NCBI RefSeq assembly: GCF_023065955.2
Contig: NW_026622763.1
Span: forward strand, 80,953,299-81,017,298
Reading direction: 5' to 3'
Length of the DNA stretch: 64,000 bases
DNA from: Ursus arctos
Lineage: Eukaryota; Chordata; Mammalia; Carnivora; Ursidae
Part shown: piece by piece, positions 56,901 through 64,000 of the stretch
Layout of the letters: the number at the start of each line of letters is the position of its first letter
Position numbering within the stretch: the first letter of the stretch is position 1
Program-made: the position numbers and the translations under genes
Notes under the pieces: generated by a model
Seen by the model: the letters and a program-made list of their open reading frames with translations, nothing else
The model's database searches: none
Told to the model about the DNA's origin: nothing

Positions 56901-57417
56901 TAGAAAGCTAATTGGGTACTTGATTTCCTTCCATGGAGGTTAACTATTCTCTTAACGGAGTGTCAATAAGGAGCAAGTGGGTTTAGATGAAAATGAGATT
57001 ATTTGCATATAAGGAAGATGATGATCTCTACCAGTCAAGATGAAAATCCTTGGGATGGCTACATTCAAAGACTCTGATGTGTAGGAAGTCCACAGAGTGC
57101 CACTGAAGCCTAAGCAGTGTCCACGGGGCAGCTACCACGGGCACAGGAGAAGAAACAGGGAAACCAAATACAATGGGAAACGTTGGATCTTTTTTTCTAC
57201 GTTGTTAACGAGTATTGGCTCAGAAGTGGGCCTTTTCATGTGCGGGTTTGCTGGGTTGTGTAGCACAGAGAACTAGGTTTTTTCAGTGTGATAACTTCTC
57301 GCCAAATATTTATGGGTGGCCTTAACTGTAAATACTGCCCCAGAGGTTAAAGAATTTCTCAGGATTTATAACTGTCCAATTAACAACGGGCACATTTGTA
57401 ATTCGATGCATGTTTTA

Positions 57418-57637
57418 TTTTTTTTATTTATTTATTTATTTTTTTTTTAAAGATTTTATTTATTTATTCGACAGAGATAGAGACAGCCAGCGAGAGAGGG
57501 AACACAGTCAGGGGGAGTGGGAGAGGAAGAAGCAGGCTCCCAGCGGAGGGGCCTGATGTGGGGCTCGATCCCATAACGCCAGGATCACGCCCTGAGCCGA
57601 AGACAGACACTTAACCGCTGTGCCACCCAGGCGCCCC
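57418..57637 (-). mobile_element. Can-SINE, antisense, young
   Basis: T10 then AAAGATTTTATTTATTTATT, CGACAGAGATAGAGACAGCC, AGGAAGAAGCAGGCTCCCAG, CCCATAACGCCAGGATCACG and CCGCTGTGCCACCCAGGCGC. An exact 15-bp target-site duplication, TCGATGCATGTTTTA, is found at 57403-57417 and 57638-57652. Same subfamily as 63785-63985. Confidence 0.98.
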
Positions 57638-58299
57638 TCGATGCATGTTTTAAACCATTGAATTTTATGCTGCAGATTAAGAACGCGCAGTTAATTTTCT
57701 TACTGTTCTGTCAGTTCTTGCCTCAGGCTGCAGCTTGGGGGTTGTTGACTCTCCCTAAAAGTTAATGCTGTGGAAAGCGAGCAGCAATGCTAAATCAAGC
57801 ACGGGAATGGTGCTTTCTGGCATTTGTACAAACCAAAGCTTCCGTCAGCGGTGCCAGTGCCCCGAGTGCTGCGGATGCTGAATCATGAGTCTGGAGTAGG
57901 GAAGATTGCATGAGAACTTTATAGACTCAGCAAAGGGGCCACCTTTGTAGGCCACAGTAACCTGAGTCAAACTTCTCACTAACAAGTACAGTCAGTTTTT
58001 TTTTTTTTTTAGAAGCAGAATAGCTAATTGGCCTCCAGAGGTCATTCGAGGTCCCAGAAGGAGGCCTTATTAATAAGGCACATGAAATTTCATGTCAGTT
58101 ACAACTAGGATTTAAAACAAAGGGTAGTTCAGCTGTGGCAAAGGAAGTGTTCATTGCAGTTTGTTTTTGTGTTCATTGCTTTTCTCTTATTTATGCCTCA
58201 TTTTCTCCAAACCCAAATTTACTGCTTCATATATAATGAATTCATTGTAACAGTCTGTTTTGTATATACACTCCCAAAGCCCAAGATGACATGGTGCAC

Positions 58300-58880
58300 A
58301 TTATCTTAAAGCAGATTTTTTTTAACCTAATAACATTATGAACATTTTAACATGTATTAAATAATATTCTAAACTTTTATTTCTAAAAATGCATAATATT
58401 CTTTCCTATTCATTATAATTTATTTTAAAATCTCATAGCCATAGACATTAGATTGCTTCCAATTTTTTACTATACAAATAATTTGTAAGGAAAGGCCTTC
58501 CTGATAAATTTTTTAAAAGATTCTATTTATTATTTGAGAGAAAGAGAGTGGGGAGGGGCAGCGGGAGAAGGAGAGAGAGAATCTGAAGCAGACTCCCCAT
58601 TGAGCATGGAGTCTTATGCAGGGCTCGATCTCATGACCCCAAGATCATGGCCTAAGCTAAAACCGAAAGTGAGACACCCAACTGCCTGAGCCACCCGGGT
58701 GCCCCTTCTGATGCATTTTGAACACATCTTTAATAATTGTGTAAGGATTAATTCTGAGAATGGGATTTTCTGAGTCAAAGAATTGGTACTTTAAAGGCTT
58801 TTGGTACATATTAAGGTTTTCTTCCTGAAAGTTTCTTTAGATCCACACTCTTCCTACCATTATATACATATTTTATAAAA
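58300..58880 (-). mobile_element. Old L1 (L1ME-like), antisense, split by a SINE
   Basis: TTGCTTCCAATTTTTTACTA, then after the SINE GATTAATTCTGAGAATGGGA and CTGAGTCAAAGAATTGGTAC, AAAGGCTTTTGGTACATATT follow antisense old-L1 ORF2 (consensus idea: aattcctagaagtgggattgctg). Strongly decayed. Confidence 0.6.
58511..58705 (-). mobile_element. Can-SINE, antisense, older
   Basis: TTTTAAAAGATTCTATTTAT, GTGGGGAGGGGCAGCGGGAG, CAGACTCCCCATTGAGCATG, ATCTCATGACCCCAAGATCA and CTGCCTGAGCCACCCGGGTG. Flanks (CTTCCTGATAAATTTT before, CTTCTGATGCATTTT after) look like a decayed duplication. Confidence 0.93.
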
Positions 58881-58889
58881 TGTTTTTTT

Positions 58890-60165
58890 TTAACTTCAGA
58901 TTGCCTTCCATGTTAAGAAAATCTTTGTACAGAGTACCAGTGAAGGAAATTAACATGTAAGGATGGTTAGGTTAATTAAACATGTTTCAATCCAGTGTGC
59001 AACCTTTCTTCCAGAGATTTCACACTGTTAGACAAAAGTACATGTAAACACACCCTGTTATTCACTAGAGATGAAAAGAATTACTTCGAGCCTATTTGGC
59101 TTTAAGTGTGGACATTTAAAATATCCCGAGAATTAGTTTCAAACAGAATGGTGAGTCCATACTAGAGGTCAGTGTCTTAGGCTTTTATTTTTATTGGATG
59201 AAAGTGAGTTAAAAGGACTTCTTTCTTTGTGAAGCAAAGATAGGAACTGGAGAGGCCAACGAATTAAGTAATCAATATAGAAGAGGAGCCAGGTATCCGT
59301 GAATGAGTATGGAAGCACTTTTGTTCTGCATTCCACAGACCAGTCGCTTTTGTTAGAGTTCCTGCACAGTGCTTTGCACACAGTATATGATAAAACAACT
59401 TTGGTGACTTGTTGATTGACTTTATTGATGAAACTATTAAAAACGAGTTAATTTTTGTCAGTTCTTCTATAAGTGAACTAGGTATCAATACGACGGTGTA
59501 AAAGTCCTTTTCAATCTTGCCCTATTTCTGTTAAGTTCCTTTTAGGTGAACCAATCACTTCGAGCTCCTACTAGTACTTTGGTTTCAGTTGTGCTTATGA
59601 GAAGAAGTGTCAGCTGGCCAGTAGTGGAAGACTGAACGGATAGATGCTATGCTCCCATCCCCACTCCCCTCTATTTTATTACTCTTTACCATTATTGGGT
59701 GGGGAAAAATGCCCTTTCCTAGCTCTGTTTACTCACCCTGGCTTCTTCCTGTCCCCTTGCTCACTCCCACTCTGGGAAGGAAAGAGCCACTTAACTGATG
59801 GGAAGGAGTTGGGCATGTCTGTGTCCTTCATATTCCCTTCTTGTATGGGATCCACCTCCTACAGGAAGAGCACGTTCTCTGTACTTTTCCACACTCTAAG
59901 TTGCGCTGTGGCAGCCTGGCGTGTGTGTGTTTGTGTGTGTGGGTCTGTGTGTGTTGTTGGTGGGGGTTTCTTGTTCCATGTTGTCTATCCCTGGGTGGGT
60001 AAGTCTAGCCAACTCGGGGATGTGCCATTAGCAGGCCCACTGGATTCTCAGCTGGTCCTCTCCTCTGGTAGAGCGCTAGCAAAATGAAGGTGACACTTTG
60101 ATCTGTTTGAGTCCTGGGTCACTGTCTCATTTGGTTTTGAATTTGTGTGGCTACCACCTCACATG
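58890..60165. other. Intronic DNA with a TG-rich run
   Basis: Unique sequence. A GT-rich stretch lies at about 59921-59956. The 147-codon frame 59644-60087 passes through it (poly Cys/Val) and shows no domain. Confidence 0.5.
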
Positions 60166-60169
60166 TTCA

Positions 60170-60870
60170 AGGATGCCTATAATGTGAATGATGGATAATA
60201 GTAAGTGCTGGTGAGGATGTGGAGAACTAGAACCTTCACAGACTTCTGATAGGAATAAAATGGCGGAGCTGCTTTGGAAAACATTCTGGCAGTTCCTCAA
60301 AAAGTTAAGCATATAGTTACCTTATAACCCAGGTGTTCTTCTCCTGGGTAGATATGAACTGAAAACATATGTTTAAGCAAAAATTTGTACATAGATGTGC
60401 ACAGCAGCATTATTCATAATTATTCAAAAAAGTGGAAACAACCCACATGGCCATCAATCAATGAATAAATAAGATGTCATATATCCACCCACCAGGGAAT
60501 ATTACTCAGTCATAACAAGTAAGGAAGTACTAATGCATGGTACAACATGGATGAATCTTGTAAACATTATGTTAAGTCAAAGAAGCCAGTCACAAAGGAC
60601 CGTATATAGTATGATCCCATTTGTTTAAGATGTCCAGAATAGGCAAATCCATGAAGACCAAAAGCAGGGTATGGTTGCAGGGGCCGGGGGTGAGGAGGAG
60701 GGGAAATGACTGCTCATGGGTGCAGGGTTTCCTTTTGAGGTGATGAAAGCTTTCTGGAATTGGTGGTAATGGTAGCATAACTCTATGTTCCAAAAACCAC
60801 TGAATTGCAGTTTTTGCAATTTGTAAGGGTGAATTTTATGGCTTGTCCCTTATGTCTTAAAGGAAAAATA
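60170..60870 (+). mobile_element. Old L1 (L1M) 3' end, sense
   Basis: ORF2 tail landmarks in order: GTGCTGGTGAGGATGTGGAG, GGCAGTTCCTCAAAAAGTTA, ACAGCAGCATTATTCATAAT, GGGAATATTACTCAGTCATA, GTTAAGTCAAAGAAGCCAGT. Then the 3' UTR with GGTTGCAGGGGCCGGGGGTG and AAGGGTGAATTTTATGG. Frames are broken. Confidence 0.85.
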
Positions 60871-60999
60871 AACCCTCAGGTGGAGAATGGGGATTTATTT
60901 ACTCGCCTTCTCAACAAACATGAATAATCCTTTGCTCCTTTCAGATTGGTCTTGTCACTCAGGCTCGTGAATAAGTCATTCATATTCATTAAACAGATA

Positions 61000-61095
61000 A
61001 CTGATTCAGCGTATTATGATCTAGTCGTCCCTGTTCTAGGTACTGGGCGTACATCAGTGAACCAAGCAGGTAAAAATTCCTGCCTTTGTTCTTTG
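61000..61095 (-). mobile_element. L2 LINE 3' patch, antisense
   Basis: CCCTGTTCTAGGTACTGGGC, GTACATCAGTGAACCAAGCA and AAAAATTCCTGCCTTTGTTC are the core of antisense L2 3' sequence. Confidence 0.7.
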
Positions 61096-61767
61096 CTTCA
61101 TCACTATAATCACATCACCCTCCTAGAAGTTGTTTTTTTTTTTTTTAATTGAATCATCACCGTAGCTCAGTTCAATCTCACTCCTTCCGTGGAGTGTTCT
61201 TGGCAGGGATTGCTGTTGGAGGAAATGGGCCTCTGTGGGCATGGCTTCTGGCTGGGAAATTAAAAAAAAAAATCAAGAGAGCAGACAACACTGGCTCCTC
61301 ACAAAGCTATTTTAAGTTTGAATAGGATAATTTTGTATGAACTATTAAAAATTTATGTAGCATTGGTACAGCTAAACTGTTCTAATACTTGAACATTTTT
61401 TTCCTGTTGAGTTTAATGAAGGTAAATTATTAAACTGGTGTTGGGGTCTCAAGTTCCCTGATTCTCTGATACATTTTTTTCATTTCCTTACTCTATAGTA
61501 TTCAAATTCAGGTTTCTGTGTCCACTTAAAGATATCTTTTTCTCTTTTGCTATCAACCCACTGATATATTAAATAGATTAATAGACCCTGATGATGGAAA
61601 AGTTTGAATTTAAAGATATGCATGTAGAATAATCATTTGAATATAGTGTCCTGTTTTATTATTATATTCAGGAGCTAGAATATCAAAATATACATGCACA
61701 TTTGTGAGCTAAGACCTGCAGAGTTTCTTTTCAAACGTTTATCCAGATGTTCAGGAGTTTATGAGAC

Positions 61768-61979
61768 TTTTTTTTTTTTTAAAGGTTTATCTATTTATTT
61801 GAGAGAGAGAGCTAGAGGGGGGATGGGGTAGAGGGAGAGAAAGTCTTAAGCAGACTCTGCACTGAACATAGAGCCCAATGCAGGGCTTGATATCATGACT
61901 CTGAGATCATGACCCTGAGATCAGGACCTGAGCAGAAACCAAGAGTTGGACGCTTAACCGACTGCGCCACCCAGTGCCC
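61768..61979 (-). mobile_element. Can-SINE, antisense, with an internal short duplication
   Basis: T12, AAAGGTTTATCTATTTATTT, GAGCCCAATGCAGGGCTTGA, then TGACTCTGAGATCATGACCC and TGAGATCAGGACCTGAGCAG (the CTGAGATCA phrase occurs twice, a small internal duplication). Head GACTGCGCCACCCAGTGCCC lacks one base of the usual AGGCGCCCC. Target-site duplication CAGGAGTTTATG at 61752-61763 and 61980-61991. Confidence 0.96.
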
Positions 61980-61991
61980 CAGGAGTTTATG

Positions 61992-63784
61992 GGAGTTTCT
62001 TAAATGATGAAGATAATAAGAACTGGCTGGCTGAACTTTACTGAAGAGCAGATGAAATAATTAGACACAAAGGTCAGGCAGTTTTAAAATAAATCAGATT
62101 GAAACAGTAGGTTCTGTTTTCCAATTGGTTGTATTTAAAATGAGTGGAAAGAAACAAACAGTTTCTGTCATTTGATCAATAATACCAGGGAACCAAATCT
62201 GTTTTTCCTCTTTAGATCGTTAGCACTGGACTCACAGAGCTGTTATCCCAAGCCACTTCTGATTAGGAAGTACTTTCAAAGATGCACATTCAGTCAAGGT
62301 CCCATTATTTGCAGGAGCGGCCTGGTGGTTTCCAGCGGGGTTCTGGGCCATTATTTGAGCCTCATCTGGCATGTGGAGTGTTCGAATGTGGGGAAGTGGT
62401 AGGTTGGGGAGCATACTTACTAGGATTTTTAAGTTCCTTTGACTAGCCAATAACTTCCACTTATCGGATGCTCTATTTTGTTGAATTTAAATAACTCACT
62501 GACAGTTTTGAATCCCAAAACACTGACATCTGTGGGGACACACATAGACTCATGTCATGTGCTGAATGAGCCCCTCTGGTTCTCCTGCCTGCCACTTGCC
62601 GAGTCACAGATCTGTGATGCGCTCCTTGGTACCGATCGCGAAATGGCTAGCCTGGGCTCTAGAACTGTCTAAGGCCTTCCCGACTGGAGAAAGAAACACT
62701 AACTGGAGAGCCTGAAAACGTGTCATTCAGTTTGGTTTTTTAATGTCTTTAGCAGAGCCTTTTAGCGCTTTGTCACTGTCTCCCTCTCTGTGCATGGAGA
62801 TAATAGTTACTATGAGACAGTGACTGAGTGTTCAAGATGGTTAGCTCCTTGGGGGGAAGGCACCCCCAGAGCTGACCCTCCGTCACTGCTCACAACACCC
62901 TCTGGGAGTGTCCTCTCTGCACTGGTCCACTCCCCTTATCCCTGTTACCCAAGAGGTAATGTCTCTTTTCAACTAGGATTTTTTGAATATGAAATTCTTC
63001 AAGAGGTTACTCTGCAGTGGTATTCATAAAATGCGTACATCTGGAGAGTTGCCAAATAATATTTTTATGGTAATGCTTTCTTAAAAACTTGTTATAAATT
63101 TAGTAATAAGGGACTCAGAAACTCCTCTAATACTACCAGATACTAATACTAAATTAAAGCCTGCTGAATTGCTCATAGTACTTAATATAACCACACAATC
63201 TAGATAGTCAAGCTTTGTTATGATAGTAGGTGTCAGGGATCGCAGGTTACTCAAGTCTTATTTCAGGTTCAAAAAATACAGTGATTTACCTTCAAATATA
63301 CAGAAAATTGAAATAGTTCCTTCAGATAATATTCTACCTAAACAACTACCAATGACCTTTATACTGAGAGAGCATCAACCTTCAGTTTCTAATGTGAATT
63401 GAAATAAAACTAAGACAGGGCTTAGAAATATTTTCTGGGGAATAAAGAATATTTTTAGAAAAATCTGAAAAAAATAACTTTTTTTTAGAAAGGTCAGGTC
63501 AATGTGACCGTGTTTGCTATGCACTTATGATAATCACCTGACTTAAGAGAACTTCTTGGTGTGATACAAGGTGCTAAATAACCCGTTTGATGGAATTTAC
63601 AGTTACCTATGGTTGTTTTTAGAATCATGTGAAGAGCCTGAAATTTAATTGCAGAATATCGACCTGTTTTCCAAATTGCTGAGATGTGTGATACCATTTG
63701 TCCTTATAAGTTCTAGGGTTGAATATGCAAATAAAACTTGTCATGTTGCATACAAGTCAGTATTTTTGTAAAAGATTGCCTTTT
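61992..63784. other. Intronic DNA, no recognised element
   Basis: Unique sequence. The short frames here (62172-63402) match nothing I know, and none is flanked by convincing splice sites. Confidence 0.5.
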
Positions 63785-63985
63785 GTTTTTTTTTTTAAAG
63801 ATTTTATTTATTTATTTGACAGAGGTAGAGACAGCCAGCGAGAGAGGGAACACAAGCAGGGGGAGTGGGAGAGGAAGAAGCAGGCTCCCAGCGGAGAAGC
63901 CTGATGTGGGGCTTGATCCCATAACGCCGGGATCACGCCCTGAGCCGAAGGCAGACGCTTAACTGCTGTGCCACCCAGGCGCCCC
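63785..63985 (-). mobile_element. Can-SINE, antisense, young
   Basis: T-rich run, AAAGATTTTATTTATTTATT, GACAGAGGTAGAGACAGCCA, CAGGCTCCCAGCGGAGAAGC, CCCATAACGCCGGGATCACG, CTGCTGTGCCACCCAGGCGC. An exact 15-bp target-site duplication, AAAAGATTGCCTTTT, is found at 63770-63784 and 63986-64000 (the last bases of the window). Confidence 0.98.
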
Positions 63986-64000
63986 AAAAGATTGCCTTTT

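Larger units (their letters stand above)
56351..64000 (+). other. ADAM23: ADAM23 intron (5' part) downstream of the second exon
   Basis: It starts with the donor GTACGG and runs beyond the window. No further exon was recognised. It holds four antisense Can-SINEs and old LINE pieces, listed separately. Confidence 0.85.

Noticed and set aside
59644..60087. 147-codon plus-strand protein
   Set aside because: Passes through a TG repeat (alternating Cys/Val), has no known domain and no splice evidence.

Overview
This window is a stretch of carnivore nuclear DNA. It lies inside one large, plus-strand gene that I identify as ADAM23. There are no bacterial-style operons, no CpG-island promoter, no RNA gene, and only two pieces of real coding sequence. 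Two repeat families show that the genome is a carnivore: (i) about 18 copies of the tRNA-Lys-derived Can-SINE (SINEC), with a head like GGGGCGCCTGGGTGGCGCAG and a CT-rich body ending in an AATAAATAAAATCTT tail; (ii) carnivore LINE-1 3' ends (ORF2 tail ending SLIYGT, then a GGGGAGGGGGGTGG-type 3' UTR). The SINE body sequence (TTCTTCCTCTCCCACTCCCC followed by CTGCTTGTGTTCC-type variants) looks arctoid rather than dog or cat. A bear is my best guess, but this is from memory and untested.

Coding content. A 77-bp exon at 12786-12862 and a 64-bp exon at 56287-56350 encode consecutive parts of the ADAM23 prodomain. Their splice phases fit exactly: the first ends with AA, the second starts with T, completing an Asn codon. 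Both have AG/GT boundaries. The intron between them is 43,424 bp. The window therefore holds the 3' part of the upstream intron (1-12785), two exons (probably exons 3 and 4), one whole large intron, and the 5' part of the next intron (56351-64000). I found neither the preceding nor the following ADAM23 exon.

Non-coding layout. 1-2790: an ancient L2 split by an old antisense L1, itself hit by a SINE and a young L1 3' end. 2791-12785: mostly unique intron with two SINEs, a weak MIR and a 450-bp GGT/GCT/GAT triplet array at 10119-10570. 12863-22560: long antisense L2 remains (14190-16830 and 17070-17515), MIR, MLT1-type LTRs, several SINEs and one sense L1 3' end. 22560-45000: unique DNA with SINEs, an apparently twin-primed L1 near 28.4 kb, three antisense young L1 tails (30.9, 37.2 and 41.7 kb), a 162-bp homopyrimidine tract and an AC microsatellite. 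45000-56286: L2, a long antisense L1ME/HAL1-like element carrying a 57-bp alternating CG/TG tract, more SINEs, the longest young L1 fragment (53.3-54.6 kb), MIRs and a hAT-Charlie remnant just upstream of the second exon. 56351-64000: four antisense SINEs, two old L1 fragments and MIR/L2 scraps.

I see no sign of a new gene system. The noteworthy points are structural: nested insertions with readable target-site duplications, young SINEs that may be polymorphic, non-B-DNA tracts, a short unexplained duplicated word 3.3 kb apart, two L1 copies sharing the same ORF2 frameshift, and a strong antisense bias of retrotransposons relative to ADAM23.
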